Source of the DNA: Planctomycetota bacterium
GTDB taxonomy: Bacteria > Planctomycetota > UBA8108 > UBA1146
Length of the DNA: 64,000 nucleotides
Assembly (NCBI GenBank): GCA_014240375.1
Contig: JAAZXB010000002.1
Location: forward strand, 62,001-126,000
Direction of reading: 5' to 3'
Both the position numbers and the translations under genes were made by a program. A model generated the notes under the pieces. It searched no databases. It was not told the origin of the DNA and saw only the letters and a list, made by a program, of their open reading frames with translations. Of the stretch, positions 18,095-29,700 are shown piece by piece; the first letter of the stretch is position 1, and every line of letters starts with the position of its first letter.

Positions 18095-18403
18095 CTAGAT
18101 CTTGATCCGGATGTTCACGCCCGCTGGCATGTTGATCTTGGTGAGGGCATCCATTGTCTTTGAACTCGCCTCGCTGATCTCGATGACACGCTTGTGTGTG
18201 CGCATCTCGAACTGCTCACGAGACTTCTTGTTGACATGGGGTGAACGCAGGACGGTGTATCTTTCGATGCGCGTCGGTAAGGGAATCGGTCCGTGTACGA
18301 GGGCACCCGTGCGTTTGGCAGTTTCCACGATGGAAGCAGAAGCTCCATCGAGAACCTTGTGGTCATAGGCTTCCATGCGAATCCGGATCTTGTTCTTTTG
18401 CAT
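18095..18403 (-). CDS. rpsJ: 30S ribosomal protein S10
   Basis: S10 is in the small-subunit head and, with NusB, in antitermination complexes. The 102-residue product matches the family: [40 protein letters not shown] and [11 protein letters not shown]. It is the first gene of the S10-spc cluster and is preceded by a 700-bp spacer with a strong promoter match. Confidence 0.98.
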   Translation of the reverse strand: MQKNKIRIRMEAYDHKVLDGASASIVETAKRTGALVHGPIPLPTRIERYTVLRSPHVNKKSREQFEMRTHKRVIEISEASSKTMDALTKINMPAGVNIRIKI

Positions 18404-18420
18404 GAGCGCTCAGTCTCCCG

Positions 18421-18452
18421 TTCTCCGCACGACTGTTTCTCCGCACGACTGT
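18421..18452. repeat. Perfect 16-bp tandem duplication in the rpsJ leader
   Basis: TTCTCCGCACGACTGT is repeated twice without mismatch, 18 bp upstream of the rpsJ start. On the mRNA it reads as two purine-rich GCGGAGAA blocks near the ribosome-binding region, so it could affect rpsJ initiation; that is inference. Confidence 0.9.
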
Positions 18453-19010
18453 GACCGACCGTTTGTCGATCATTGATTTCCTGGTCTTTACTCCCAGCAC
18501 ACCGGTGCTGAAAGACGCCACGGCATCGTCGATGATTGGACTGCACTGCCGATTCCATCGATCCAGTCCATCGATCCGACCCATGAAACTCATTTGACAC
18601 GCGAGCCTGGCACCGTTCGCCATTCCGAACCATTCACCGGTTCGGGGTGACCACGGCACCCATTCGATTCCCTACCTGCCAAAGAGCGTTGCCGACCTTC
18701 TTCGTCCTGTATCCTGCCTTCGACGCACTCTTCGATGTTGAACCATCGACCGTCGGCACCACAGCATTGAACGAGTCGAACCGGACTGAATCTCTCACAG
18801 CACTGGATCGCGAAGTTGACGATTGAATCGATGATGAACTGAAGCGAACTCGAAAAACGAGTCCCTCTGTCATCCGAATCCCATCGACCCCGACGCTCGT
18901 GTCTCTTTCCTCGGCCGCCAAGACTCCCACCACCACTACATTCGCTGCCCCATGAAAGGGCGAGGACCTAGAGGGACTGAAAGTTCGGGCACCATCTCTC
19001 AAAGCGTGTG

Positions 19011-19038
19011 ATTGTATGAAGTTGAGGGGGACTGTCAA
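19011..19038 (-). promoter_or_regulatory. Strong sigma-70-type promoter for the S10 cluster
   Basis: On the minus strand a perfect TTGACA (19038-19033) is followed after 16 bp by TACAAT (19016-19011), one base off consensus. It lies after the fusA stop and about 600 bp before rpsJ, with no other gene between, so the S10-spc transcript is its likely product. Confidence 0.7.
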
Positions 19039-19103
19039 CGCCGACAGCACAATTTGGGAAGGATTCTGAGGAAATAAAGTGAACGGGTCCGGCGGCCGCT
19101 GGA

Positions 19104-21155
19104 TCAGAAGCGGAAGCGCTCCGCGACATTATCTGGAGCGGTCGAGAACCCGATCGGCTCGAGCGAGATCGAGGCCCTCCCCTGCGACAGCGATCGTAAT
19201 GAGGTGGTGTAGCCGAAGACCTCCGCCAACGGCACTTTCCCGGCGATCTTGCGCAATTCCTGGACCAGATCGACCTTCTCGATCTGGGCCCTACGACGCA
19301 CCAGATCCTGATGAATCGAGCCGAAGTACTCCTCCGGAGTGGTGACCTGGAACGCCATCAGGGGCTCCAGCAGCAGATCCCCCGCCTTCTTGTGGGCGCC
19401 CTGAAACGCTTCACGGGCGGCAACGGTCAGGCCCGCCTCCGTCGTCTCCAACATTATCGGAGGTAACTGGACCCTCGCCTGGACCCGGATGAAGGGGAAA
19501 CCCAGGTCTCCCCCGCCACTGAGGCACGATCGAATCATATCCTCCACTGCCTGGACCCACTCCGCTGCGATGGCCGGAGGCCCCCCGATCCATTCCAGCT
19601 CGGCGAACTCCTCGGCATCTTCTGCCAAGGGAGCGAGCGTGACGGTCGCCTCGCCGAAGTGATCCTTGCCACCCATCTGCCGCTCGATGCTGACCGTGGC
19701 CGAACCCTCACACGCCACCGTCTGGCGATACGCAACCCTGGGCTTGCCGATGTTTGCATCGACATTGAAGTCTCTTTCGAGGCGGTTCCGTATCACTTCG
19801 AGGTGCAACTCTCCCATCCCGGACATCACGAATTGCCCGGTGTCCTTGTTGATCTCCATGCGGAAGGTCGGATCCTCTCGTTCGATCCTGCTCAGAACTT
19901 CCTGTAACTTGTCGCGATCGTTGCTGGAGCGCGGCTCCACCGCCATCGAAATGACCGTCTCGGGAAAAATCGGCTCCTCCAGCAGCACCTGCCGCTTGGC
20001 ATCACAAAGGGTATCCCCCGTGCCGCTGAATCTGGGCCCTGTCACGGCGACGATGTCGCCGGCCACAGTTCGATCGAGATTTTCTCGTGAGTTGGCATGC
20101 ATCCGGTGCATCGAATTGATTCTCTCGCGCTTGCCGGTGCGAGGGTTCATCGCAGTCTTGCCCTTCTCGAGAGATCCCGAGTAGACCCTCATGTAAATCA
20201 ACTCACCGTGAGGATCGATCTGCACCTTGAACAGCAAGGCACTGAAAGGCTCATCCTCTGAACAGGTCACCGAGATCGGATCGCCATTGGATGGCTTCCG
20301 CGCCGGGACCGTGCCCATGTCCTCGGGCGCAGGAAGGTAATGCACCACCGCATCGAGCAGTGGCTGAATACCCTTGTTCCCGAGAGCACTCCCGGCCAGC
20401 ACTGGAACCCATCGTCGAGCGATGGTGCCGCAACGAATCGCGGCACGAAGTAACTCATCGGGCACCGGTTGACCCTCGATGACCTTTTCCATCACACCTT
20501 CATCATGATCAGAGACCATCTCCAGCAGTTCAGAGCGGTACAGTTCTGCAGTCTCCTCCATCTCGGGCTCGATGTCCGATTCGATCACGTCAGCGCCGAG
20601 GCTCTCCTCATCAAAGGAGAACTGCCGCATCGTGACCAGATCGATCACAGCCCGGAAATCCGATTCAATTCCCACCGGAATATTGAGAGCCAGCAACTGA
20701 CAGGAGAGTCCTTCGGAAACATGTTCCAGGACGCGGTAGAAATCCGCGCCCACACGATCCAGTTTGTTGATGAATGCGATTCGGGGAACCTTGTAGTGAT
20801 TGGCCTGACGCCAGACCGTTTCGGACTGAGCCTGCACACCCGCGACTCCGCAAAACACCCCGATCGCACCATCCAGAACCCGAAGGGATCGCTCCACCTC
20901 CGCGGTGAAGTCCACATGTCCCGGGGTATCGATGAGGTTCATCACGCATGGACCCCATTCAAAGGAAGTCGCAGCACTGGTGATGGTGATCCCTCGCTCC
21001 TGCTCTTCGACCAGCCAGTCCATGTGAGCACTGCCGTCGTGAACCTCTCCCATCCTGTACTCCTTGCCGGAGTAATAGAGGAAGCGCTCCGATACGGTGG
21101 TCTTCCCCGCATCGATATGGGCAATGATCCCGATGTTTCGGATGGGTTTCTTCAT
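19104..21155 (-). CDS. fusA: Translation elongation factor G
   Basis: EF-G is the GTPase that drives translocation and helps recycle ribosomes. The ATG at 21155 (MKKPIRNIGI) is chosen; an upstream frame to 21233 is not conserved. G1 is AHIDAGKTT (12-20), the switch region QERGITITSAATSFEW follows, G3 is DTPGHVD and G4 is NKLD. The C-terminal domain IV-V block FGYTTSLRSLSQGRASISLE is present. Length is 683 residues, normal. Sequence details (for example HMDWLVEEQERG) differ from the commonest EF-G, so it could be one of the EF-G subfamilies. A terminator lies between it and rpsG. Confidence 0.94.
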   Translation of the reverse strand: MKKPIRNIGIIAHIDAGKTTVSERFLYYSGKEYRMGEVHDGSAHMDWLVEEQERGITITSAATSFEWGPCVMNLIDTPGHVDFTAEVERSLRVLDGAIGVFCGVAGVQAQSETVWRQANHYKVPRIAFINKLDRVGADFYRVLEHVSEGLSCQLLALNIPVGIESDFRAVIDLVTMRQFSFDEESLGADVIESDIEPEMEETAELYRSELLEMVSDHDEGVMEKVIEGQPVPDELLRAAIRCGTIARRWVPVLAGSALGNKGIQPLLDAVVHYLPAPEDMGTVPARKPSNGDPISVTCSEDEPFSALLFKVQIDPHGELIYMRVYSGSLEKGKTAMNPRTGKRERINSMHRMHANSRENLDRTVAGDIVAVTGPRFSGTGDTLCDAKRQVLLEEPIFPETVISMAVEPRSSNDRDKLQEVLSRIEREDPTFRMEINKDTGQFVMSGMGELHLEVIRNRLERDFNVDANIGKPRVAYRQTVACEGSATVSIERQMGGKDHFGEATVTLAPLAEDAEEFAELEWIGGPPAIAAEWVQAVEDMIRSCLSGGGDLGFPFIRVQARVQLPPIMLETTEAGLTVAAREAFQGAHKKAGDLLLEPLMAFQVTTPEEYFGSIHQDLVRRRAQIEKVDLVQELRKIAGKVPLAEVFGYTTSLRSLSQGRASISLEPIGFSTAPDNVAERFRF

Positions 21156-21256
21156 CGTCTCAATTCTGCTGGTCTGCCAGGCTGTAAGGCCAGTCTCGGG
21201 TGGGATTCTGCGGTAATCAGACACTTCTCTCAAGCGAAGCGCCCTGCCGCGACCCG

Positions 21257-21297
21257 GATGAAAAACACCCTCTCGCCCATGAGAAGGCGAGAGGGTG
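21257..21297 (-). terminator. Intrinsic terminator between rpsG and fusA
   Basis: A perfect 12-bp stem (CACCCTCTCGCC / GGCGAGAGGGTG, 21266-21277 with 21286-21297) encloses an 8-nt loop. On the minus strand it is followed at once by five T residues (21265-21261). It lies about 70 bp past the rpsG stop, so it would end or attenuate transcripts before fusA. Confidence 0.85.
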
Positions 21298-21364
21298 ATC
21301 TGACCCGGTTCTTGGTGATCGAGTCGAGGGCCACAAAAGTGAGCGAAAACGCTTCAGGGGCACC

Positions 21365-21862
21365 TTACCAGGCGTAATGTGCGAACAGCTTGTTGGCCTC
21401 AGCCATCTTGTGGGTATTTTCGCGCCAGGTGACCGAGGCCCCCTCACGACGGTACGCCTGGGCCAGTTCATCGGCGATGCGCTCGGCCATCGGCTTGCCC
21501 CCACGACCCCGACAGGTATCGATGATGGTGCGGATCGCCAGTGCCTGGGCACGACGACGGCTCACCTCGATGGGCACCTGATAGGTAGCACCACCGACTC
21601 GACGCGATCGCACTTCAACTTGCGGCATCACGTTTTGCAACGCTGCAAGGAATGTATCCAGCGGATCGCTGTCAGTGACCTTCTTGGCGAGGAGATCCAT
21701 CGCTCTATAAAAGATGGTGCAGGCCACAGCTTTCTTGCCATCCCACATCAGCCGATTGATGAACTTCGTCACCACCATGCTATTGAAACGAGGATCCGGC
21801 TTCTGGAACCGCTGAGTTGAGCGGAACTTCTGCTTCGCTACCTTGTTTTTTTTCTTTGCCAA
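21365..21862 (-). CDS. rpsG: 30S ribosomal protein S7
   Basis: S7 nucleates the small-subunit head and contacts E-site tRNA. The product is 165 residues. Family blocks are FINRLMWDGKKAVACTIFY, VRSRRVGGATYQVPIEVSRR and SVTWRENTHKMAEANKLFAH. It follows rpsL by 14 bp and is followed by an intrinsic terminator. Confidence 0.98.
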   Translation of the reverse strand: MAKKKNKVAKQKFRSTQRFQKPDPRFNSMVVTKFINRLMWDGKKAVACTIFYRAMDLLAKKVTDSDPLDTFLAALQNVMPQVEVRSRRVGGATYQVPIEVSRRRAQALAIRTIIDTCRGRGGKPMAERIADELAQAYRREGASVTWRENTHKMAEANKLFAHYAW

Positions 21863-21876
21863 AGGAGGCTCCTGCT

Positions 21877-22245
21877 TTACTTCTTTTTCTTGCCGTACTT
21901 GGAACGGCCTTGCTTACGATCATCGACACCTGAACAATCGAGTGTTCCTCGAACGATATGATACCGAACTCCCGGTAGATCCCGGACTCGTCCACCTCTC
22001 ACCAGAACAATCGAGTGCTCCTGCAAGTTATGGCCTTCGCCCCCGATGTAGGCCGTAATCTCCTTGCCGTTAGAAAGGCGCACGCGGGCAACCTTTCTCA
22101 ACGCCGAGTTCGGCTTCTTCGGGGTCTGGGTTTTCACCTGCAAGCAAACACCTCGACGCTGCGGACATGAGTCCAGCACCGGGGAATTACTCTTGTTCTT
22201 CTGCTTCTTGCGGCCCTTGCGGACCAACTGATTGATCGTCGGCAT
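21877..22245 (-). CDS. rpsL: 30S ribosomal protein S12
   Basis: S12 controls decoding accuracy and is the streptomycin-resistance locus in other bacteria. The product is 122 residues. The conserved [20 protein letters not shown] keeps both lysines (K43, K44) of the streptomycin-sensitive form. [18 protein letters not shown] is also intact. It lies 69 bp after rpoC, joining the rpoBC and str groups. Confidence 0.98.
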   Translation of the reverse strand: MPTINQLVRKGRKKQKNKSNSPVLDSCPQRRGVCLQVKTQTPKKPNSALRKVARVRLSNGKEITAYIGGEGHNLQEHSIVLVRGGRVRDLPGVRYHIVRGTLDCSGVDDRKQGRSKYGKKKK

Positions 22246-22314
22246 GCCTACTCGATTTCACATGGATGCGGACCCGCTCGAAAACAATCTCGAGCGCGGC
22301 CTCGCATGGTACCC

Positions 22315-25300
22315 TTACTGGACTTCTTCATCTCCCGATTTTGACTCTTCTTCGCCAGGGATCTCCGAAATTCCCTCGCTTCCTGTCGATTCCTCGACGC
22401 CTTCAGGCGCTGCCTGGGGCTCGGTCGTGGTCTCCTCGGCCTGTTCCAGATCGGCACCAGAAGCCTCAACAGGCTCTTCTACGACTGGTTCTGCCAATTC
22501 TGTCACTGCCAGATCAACTGCGGAATCACCCTCCTCGGCGGCGGGGGCTTCCTTCGTCTCTACGACCTCTTCGCCTCCCAACAGAGCGGCGAGCGGGTCG
22601 GTCGAAGCGACCGGTCCGGCATCTTCTCCCATCAAGAAATCTCTCAATGGATCGCTCGAAACCACCGGTTTCGGTGTGGTATTACCGATCAGCACTGGCT
22701 CTCTCTTGTCCTTCACCACCGTAGGAGGCTCCGCCAACTTGCGAACTCCCTTGTTAAAGTACAGACGGTATCCCGTTCCTGCGGGGATCATTTTTCCCAT
22801 GATCACATTTTCCTTGAGCCCGACCAGGGTGTCCTTCTTGCCGCTGAGTGCGGCTTCGGTCAACACCTTGGTGGTCTCCTGGAAACTCGCAGCGGAGATG
22901 AAACTGTCAGAGTTCACTGCAGCTTTGGTAATTCCCTGAAGCATCGGTTCTGCGGTCGGAGGCATCTTGCCCTCCTCCACCAGGTCAGAGCAGATCTTTT
23001 TGAATTTATGGCGGTCGATAAGCGTATCGGGCAGCAAGTCACTGTCTCCCGGTTCAACAACATTCACATTCCTCATCATCTGAGCGACGATGGTTTCGAT
23101 GTGCTTGTCATTAATGGTTACGTTCTGCGACAGGTATACCCCCTGCACCTCTTCGATCAGGTAGCGCTGCACCTCTGCAGCACCCTCGATTCGAAGGATG
23201 TCCTTGGGAACCTTGTCTCCATCTGTAAGCGGTTGACCATGCACCACCTCGTCACCCTTGGTGACGCGGAAGTGTTTTCCAGGTGGAATCACATGCTCGT
23301 AAATTTCGCCTTCGGGGGTGACCACGTTGATGATCGCCTTACCGCGCTTCTTCTCACCCATCTCGATGGTGCCGTCCACTTCGGCAATCACCGCCGGATT
23401 CTTCGGCTTTCGAACCTCGAAGATTTCCGTCACTCGGGGTAGACCTCCAGTGATGTCCTGGGTTCCGGTGATCTCTCGGGGAGATTTCGCCAGCAAGTCT
23501 CCAGGCTGGACGATATCTCCATCTGCGACCTGGATGAAGGCGCGTTCCGGCACCGGGTACGCCGCCAGGATCTGCCCCTTGGACTCGTTCCGGATGACAA
23601 TCTGCGGATGCAACTCTCCCTTGTGCTCGAGAATCACCCGACGATCCTGGTTGGACACCGGGTCCTTCTCAACCTTGAGGGTTGCCCCTTCCACGATGTC
23701 TTCGTAATCCACAACTCCGGTCACGTCTGCGAGGATCGACTGGGAGTGAGGATCCCAGTCGTAAAGGACTGAGCCCTTCTTTACCGCATCCCCGTCCCTC
23801 ACGTGGAGGACGGCACCGAGTTGCATTTCATGAGAGTCCAGCAACTTGCCATCTTTGTTGACGATGGCCATCGCTGCTCGCCGACTGAGCACCACCTCAT
23901 CACCACTCTTGCTGGTGACATGAGTGGTCTCCCGCAACTCGACGAATCCCGCACGAGAAGCCTTGATGGTCGCTTCTTGCACCGACTTGGATGCCACTCC
24001 ACCGATGTGGAAGGTCCGCATCGTTAACTGCGTCCCAGGCTCCCCGATGGATTGTGCTGAGATGATACCAACCGCAATACCCTGCTCGACCTGTTTTCCT
24101 GTCGATAGGTCCATGCCGTAACAGTGAGCACAGGATCCGAGTGTAGCGTCACAGGTCAACGGACTTCGTACCAAAATCTTCTCATGACCCAACTCTTGAA
24201 TCCGATTTGCGATTTCGAAGTCAATCAGACCATTGACTCCGATCACCACATCACCAGTAATCGGATCCTTGATTTCCGCAACGGAAGTTCGTCCACGAAT
24301 TCTTGCAGCCAGTGGAATCGCTTCCTTGTCTCCACGCTTCATCGCCTTCTTGGAGAGTCCATTACTGGTACCGCAATCAGAAGAGGTGATCACCACGTTT
24401 TGGGCCACATCCGCAAGTTTCCTGGTCAGGTAACCCGAGTCAGCAGTCTTCAGCGCAGTATCTGCCAGTCCCTTTCGAGCACCGTGAGTCGAGGAGAAGT
24501 ACTCGAGAACACGAAGACCTTCGCGGAACGATGCCTTGATGGGAGTCTCGATGATATCACCAGAAGGCTTGGCCATCAGGCCTCGCATTCCTGCGAGTTG
24601 TCGAATCTGAGTCACAGAGCCTCGAGCACCGGAATCGACCATCACATGGATCGGATTGACGTATGAATCTCCCGGAGTGCTGTCCTCCTCGAGTTTCTTC
24701 ATCAACATATCACCCACCGCATTGGTGGTGTTTGTCCAGCGGTCAATGATCTGACTACGACGTTCGTCGTTGGTGATCACTCCATCTTGGTGACGTTTCT
24801 GGATCGCCTCGACCTGGGCCTGGGTAGCTTCGATATGGGCGAATTTTCCTTCGGGCATCCGGAGGTCGTCAGAACTGAAGGACAGTCCAGAACGAGTCGC
24901 GGCCTTGAATCCGAGGTCCTTCATCTCATCGAGGAATCGCAAGGTGGCTCTTCTCCCAAGAATCCGGAAGCAATCTGCGATGACCGCCTTAAGATCCTTC
25001 TTCGCCAGAGCGAAGTTGTAGAAGGGCATGTCAGGGTGCCCGAGAAGATCATTGAAGATGATCCGGCCAGGTGAAGTGGTATGGAATCCGTGCTCATCCG
25101 GCTGTTGTTCCTTGCCATGCGGGCTAAAGACCACTTTCCCCTCTGGCAGCCTCACCTTGATGGTGGCGTGACCATGAACCTTGTTGGCGCCCATAGCGGT
25201 ATGAACTTCTGCAGTGCTGGAAAAGCGGATCTCGTGACCCTTCATCTCTTCCTTGGCTATCGTCAGGTAGTAACACCCCATCACGATATCCTGTGAAGGT

Positions 25301-26787
25301 GCGATGATCGGGTTGCCGTGCGCAGGAGAGAAGATGTTGTTGGTCGACAACATCAGGTTCTGCGCTTCCAGTTGAGCTTCGACGGATAGTGGCAAGTGAA
25401 CCGCCATCTGGTCTCCATCAAAGTCCGCATTGAATCCTTCACAAACGAGAGGATGAACCAGGATCGCGTTTCCTTCGATGAGAACAGGCTCGAACGCCTG
25501 GATCCCCATCCTGTGCAGGGTCGGCGCACGGTTCAGCAGCACCGGGTGCCCCTGAGTCACCTCCTCAAGGATGTCCCAGACCTCATCGTCCTTGCGCTCA
25601 AGCATCTTCTTTGCGCTCTTGATGGTGTCTGCGTATCCCAACTCCTTCAAACGACGGATGATGAAGGGCTGGAACAACTCGAGAGCAATCTTCTTCGGTA
25701 ATCCACACTGATGAAGTTTCAACTCTGGACCGACAGCGATCACCGATCGCGCCGAGTAATCGACTCGTTTCCCGAGCAGGTTCTCGCGGAATCGACCCTG
25801 CTTTCCCTTGATCATGTCTGTCAGGGATTTGAGTGGTCGATTGTTCGATCCCAGCACTGGTCGGCGGCACCTGTTGTTGTCGAACAGAGCATCCACCGAG
25901 TGCTGAAGCATTCTTTTCTCGTTACGAATGATCACCTCGGGGGCGTTCAGGTCGAGCAGTTTCTTCAAGCGGTTGTTGCGGTTGATCAGACGACGGTAGA
26001 GGTCATTCAGATCGCTGGTCGCAAAATTCCCACTCTCCAGTAGAACCAGTGGGCGAAGGTCGGGCGGAATCACCGGAACCGCTTCCAGGATCATCCACTC
26101 CGGCTTGTTGCCGGAGTTGATAACGGTCCTGACGATCTTCAGGCGACGAATCAGTGCCACTCGCTTCTGCTTGGAACGAGTATTCTCGTACTCCTCCTTC
26201 AACTCCTCGAAGAGTGAGTTCAACTCGAGGCGGTTGATCATGGTGCGAATCGCTTCAGCGCCCATGTCTGCCTCGAATGAATCCCCGTACTTCTCTCGGG
26301 CGAATCGGTACTCCTCTTCGCTGAGGAGACCCTTCTCCTTGAGCGGAGTATCACCCGGGTCGATCACCACATAGTCCTGATAATAGATCACTCGTTCGAG
26401 ATGAGTGGTCTTCATGTCAAGAAGGTTACCCAGTCTCGAAGGCATCGCCTTGAAGAACCAGATATGAACCACCGGTGCGGCGAGGTTGATGTGTCCCATC
26501 CGCTCGCGACGCACACGCGAGTGAGCCACCTTGACGCCACAGCGGTCACAGATGATTCCCTTGTGTTTGATGCCCTTGTATTTTCCACACGCACATTCCC
26601 AGTCTCTCTCGGGACCGAAGATGCGCTCGCAGAAGAGTCCATCTTTCTCAGGACGGTAGGTCCTGTAGTTGATGGTTTCAGGCTTCCGGACCTCACCCTG
26701 TGACCAGGAGAGGATATCGGTGGGTGAAGCAAGGTGAATGTTGACCGCGCCAAAGTCGTTCACCTTGTCGTAAACAGGTTCGACCAT
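22315..26787 (-). CDS. rpoC: DNA-directed RNA polymerase beta-prime subunit with acidic tail
   Basis: The subunit holds the catalytic magnesium in NADFDGDQ. The N-terminal zinc site is C65, C67, C80 and C83, and a second site includes [11 protein letters not shown]. The bridge-helix and trigger-loop regions are present ([27 protein letters not shown]). Length is 1490 residues. About 115 residues at the C-terminus (roughly 1375-1490) are Glu/Ala/Pro/Ser-rich, strongly acidic and look disordered. It starts one base after rpoB. Confidence 0.98.
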   Translation of the reverse strand: MVEPVYDKVNDFGAVNIHLASPTDILSWSQGEVRKPETINYRTYRPEKDGLFCERIFGPERDWECACGKYKGIKHKGIICDRCGVKVAHSRVRRERMGHINLAAPVVHIWFFKAMPSRLGNLLDMKTTHLERVIYYQDYVVIDPGDTPLKEKGLLSEEEYRFAREKYGDSFEADMGAEAIRTMINRLELNSLFEELKEEYENTRSKQKRVALIRRLKIVRTVINSGNKPEWMILEAVPVIPPDLRPLVLLESGNFATSDLNDLYRRLINRNNRLKKLLDLNAPEVIIRNEKRMLQHSVDALFDNNRCRRPVLGSNNRPLKSLTDMIKGKQGRFRENLLGKRVDYSARSVIAVGPELKLHQCGLPKKIALELFQPFIIRRLKELGYADTIKSAKKMLERKDDEVWDILEEVTQGHPVLLNRAPTLHRMGIQAFEPVLIEGNAILVHPLVCEGFNADFDGDQMAVHLPLSVEAQLEAQNLMLSTNNIFSPAHGNPIIAPSQDIVMGCYYLTIAKEEMKGHEIRFSSTAEVHTAMGANKVHGHATIKVRLPEGKVVFSPHGKEQQPDEHGFHTTSPGRIIFNDLLGHPDMPFYNFALAKKDLKAVIADCFRILGRRATLRFLDEMKDLGFKAATRSGLSFSSDDLRMPEGKFAHIEATQAQVEAIQKRHQDGVITNDERRSQIIDRWTNTTNAVGDMLMKKLEEDSTPGDSYVNPIHVMVDSGARGSVTQIRQLAGMRGLMAKPSGDIIETPIKASFREGLRVLEYFSSTHGARKGLADTALKTADSGYLTRKLADVAQNVVITSSDCGTSNGLSKKAMKRGDKEAIPLAARIRGRTSVAEIKDPITGDVVIGVNGLIDFEIANRIQELGHEKILVRSPLTCDATLGSCAHCYGMDLSTGKQVEQGIAVGIISAQSIGEPGTQLTMRTFHIGGVASKSVQEATIKASRAGFVELRETTHVTSKSGDEVVLSRRAAMAIVNKDGKLLDSHEMQLGAVLHVRDGDAVKKGSVLYDWDPHSQSILADVTGVVDYEDIVEGATLKVEKDPVSNQDRRVILEHKGELHPQIVIRNESKGQILAAYPVPERAFIQVADGDIVQPGDLLAKSPREITGTQDITGGLPRVTEIFEVRKPKNPAVIAEVDGTIEMGEKKRGKAIINVVTPEGEIYEHVIPPGKHFRVTKGDEVVHGQPLTDGDKVPKDILRIEGAAEVQRYLIEEVQGVYLSQNVTINDKHIETIVAQMMRNVNVVEPGDSDLLPDTLIDRHKFKKICSDLVEEGKMPPTAEPMLQGITKAAVNSDSFISAASFQETTKVLTEAALSGKKDTLVGLKENVIMGKMIPAGTGYRLYFNKGVRKLAEPPTVVKDKREPVLIGNTTPKPVVSSDPLRDFLMGEDAGPVASTDPLAALLGGEEVVETKEAPAAEEGDSAVDLAVTELAEPVVEEPVEASGADLEQAEETTTEPQAAPEGVEESTGSEGISEIPGEEESKSGDEEVQ

Positions 26788-26788
26788 G

Positions 26789-29700
26789 TTATTGCTTCTT
26801 TTCCAGTTCGAGGTTCAATCCCAGGCCCTTGATCTCGTTGGTCAAAACGTCGAATGAGACCGGAGTTCCGGCCTGCAAACTGTTCTCACCCTTGACCATC
26901 GACTCATAGATCTTGGCTCGCCCATCCACATCGTCAGATTTTGCAGTGAGCAACTCCTGTAGGATGTGTGCGGCCCCATAGGCTTCAAGAGCCCAAACTT
27001 CCATCTCTCCAAAGCGCTGTCCTCCAAACCTCGCCTTACCCCCGAGCGGCTGCTGGGTGATGAGGGAGTATGGCCCGGTGGCACGCGCGTGAATCTTGTC
27101 ATCGACAAGGTGATGTAGCTTCAACAGATACATTCTTCCGACGGTGACTTTCTGCTCGAATCTCTCGCCTGTACGTCCGTCATAGAGAACGGATTTACCA
27201 TCGACGGGGATTCCAGCCTTTTTCATCTCTTCACGAATCTCTTCTTCCTTGGCTCCATCGAAAACGGGTGTCACTGCACGATAGCCAAGCTTTTCAGCGG
27301 CCCAGCCAAGCTGGGTTTCCAGAATCTGACCGAGGTTCATCCGCGACGGCACTCCGAGCGGATTGAGAATCACCTCTACAGAGGTTCCGTCCTCGAGGAA
27401 CGGTAGATCCTGTCTCGACAAGATGCGAGAAATCACACCCTTGTTTCCGTGACGTCCCGCCATCTTGTCTCCGACCGACAGATTCCTCTTGGTCGCGACG
27501 TATACCTTGACCATCTCGATCACTCCGGGTGCGAGTTCGTCACCCCGGGTGAGTCGATTGACATCACGGTTGCGGATGTCTTCGACCTCTTCCATACGGC
27601 TGAGGTGCTTGAGCAACGCAGACTTGATCTGACGGTTCTTCTTCTCCGACGACCCTAGAAACAGATCGGGATTCAATGCGATCTTGATGGAGTGGACACT
27701 GCGAGCGGCATAGAGTTCATCCACCTTGAACACTCGCCCAGTGTTGGGATTCCGGGGTGACGATCCGAGGATCGTCTTCAGTTCATTGAGCAAGGTGTCG
27801 ATCTCGAGAACGATTTCATCGTTCGCCCAGGCTTCCTTCTCTTCCACCTCGGCCTTGATCTTGCGACGTTCATCCGTATCCAGGTCACTTCTCCTGGAGA
27901 ACTTCTTCGAATCGATGACCACACCTTCGACTCCGGAAGTCACGGTCAAGGACTCGTTCTTCACGTCCTCTCCCGCTCGACCGAAGATCGCATGAAGAAG
28001 TTTCTCCTCGGGTGACAGTTCACTCTTCGATTTCGGGACGACCTTACCGACCAGGATATCTCCATGAGAGACTCTGGTACCGGTCTTGACTATTCCTTCC
28101 TCATCGAGCTTCGCCAGCACTCGTTCCGAGACGTTGGGAATATCACGGGTGAATTCCTCACGACCCAATTTGGTCTCACGGACTTCGATTTCGAACTCAT
28201 CGATGTGAATCGACGTGTAGATGTCTTCACGCACCAGTTGCTCACTGACGATGATGGCATCCTCGAAGTTGTAGCCATCCCATGACATGAAGGCCACCAG
28301 GATATTCCTGCCCAGAGACAGGATGCCATTCTGGGTTGCCGCTCCATCGGCGATCACTTCGCCTTCTTCGACCACGTCGCCCAGATTCTTGCATGGACGC
28401 TGATTCTGACAGGTTCGCTCATTGAGGCCGCGATATTTTCTCAGCTGGTAGCGCTCGCCATCGACTTCGATGTGAGTCGCATCCACCGAGGTCACTGTGC
28501 CGGAGTTGGGAGCACGCAGGACCATTCCTGAGTACCGCGAAACATGCTCTTCCATGCCGGTTCCGACCAGTGGAGGGTCGGTTCGAAGCAGCGGAACCGC
28601 CTGACGCATCATGTTCGATCCCATCAGGGCACGGTTCGCATCGTCGTGCTCGAGGAAGGGGATCAACGCCGCCGAGACTCCAATCAGTTGCTTGGACGAG
28701 ACGTCCATCAACTGGATCTTGGACGGTTCGACCATGATGAATTCACCGTTAAGGCGAGCCAGCACCAGGTCTCCGAGCAAGGTTCCATCCTCATCTACCG
28801 GAGTATCTGCAGGGGTCAGGTACTGATTCTCTTCTTCATCCGCCCGTAAGAACTTGACCGAGGATGCATCGATCTTTGCCTTGCCATCCTTGACCTGGAA
28901 GTATGGCGTGATGAGGAATCCATACTCGTCGATGGTCGCGAACACAGCGAGACTGGAAATCAGGCCAATGTTGGTTCCCTCGGGAGTTTCGATGGGACAG
29001 ATCCGGCCGTAGTGAGAGATGTGTACATCTCGCACCTCGAAACCGGCTCGCTTCCTGTTCAATCCACCAGGCCCGAGCGCACTCAGGCGTCTCTCGTGAG
29101 TCAACTGCGATAGCGGATTGGTTTGGTCCACCACCTGCGAGAGTTCACCTCGACCGAAGAAGAAATCTACCGACGACGAGATCGTCTTGGAGTTGATCAC
29201 CGACCTCGGAGTCAGGTTCTCCGGCTCCATCATGCTCATCCGCTCCTGAACGGTGCGCTTGAGCTTGAGGAACCCTTTTCGCATCTCTTCGCCGGCGAGT
29301 TCCTCGATGGTACGAACCCGACGGTTTCCGAGGTGATCGATATCGTCCAGTTTCCCCATTCGATCGCGCAGTTTGAAGATGTATGCGATCGATTCGAGAA
29401 TGTCTTCCTTCTGAATCGTTTGCTCCGACTCCGGAATCGCCAGACCAAACTTCCGATTGATGCGGAAGCGGCCGACACGACCCAGACGATACTTGTTCTG
29501 ATTGTAGAACTTGTCGAAGAACAATTCCCTGGCCTTGGCCGCCTGCGGCGGATTTCCAGGACGCAAGCGCTGGTAGATCTTGATCAACGCATCTTCGTAG
29601 TCGACCGAGTTGTCTTCCTTGAGTGTCTTCAACACCAGGTCATCGTATTTTTCAGGAAGCACCTTGAAGGAGTTCTTACCCCCACGCTTGGCTGTCATGT

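Larger units (their letters stand above)
18404..19103 (-). other. S10-operon upstream region with a possible long leader
   Basis: No convincing gene is seen; one 138-codon minus-strand frame has no recognisable features. A near-consensus promoter lies at 19011-19038, which would give a leader of roughly 600 nt. Inside the leader a 16-bp unit (TTCTCCGCACGACTGT) is repeated twice at 18421-18452, close to the rpsJ start. Confidence 0.6.

Noticed and set aside
18634-19050. A 138-codon minus-strand frame upstream of rpsJ
   Set aside because: Composition is random-looking, it has no ribosome site, and it overlaps the strong promoter match.
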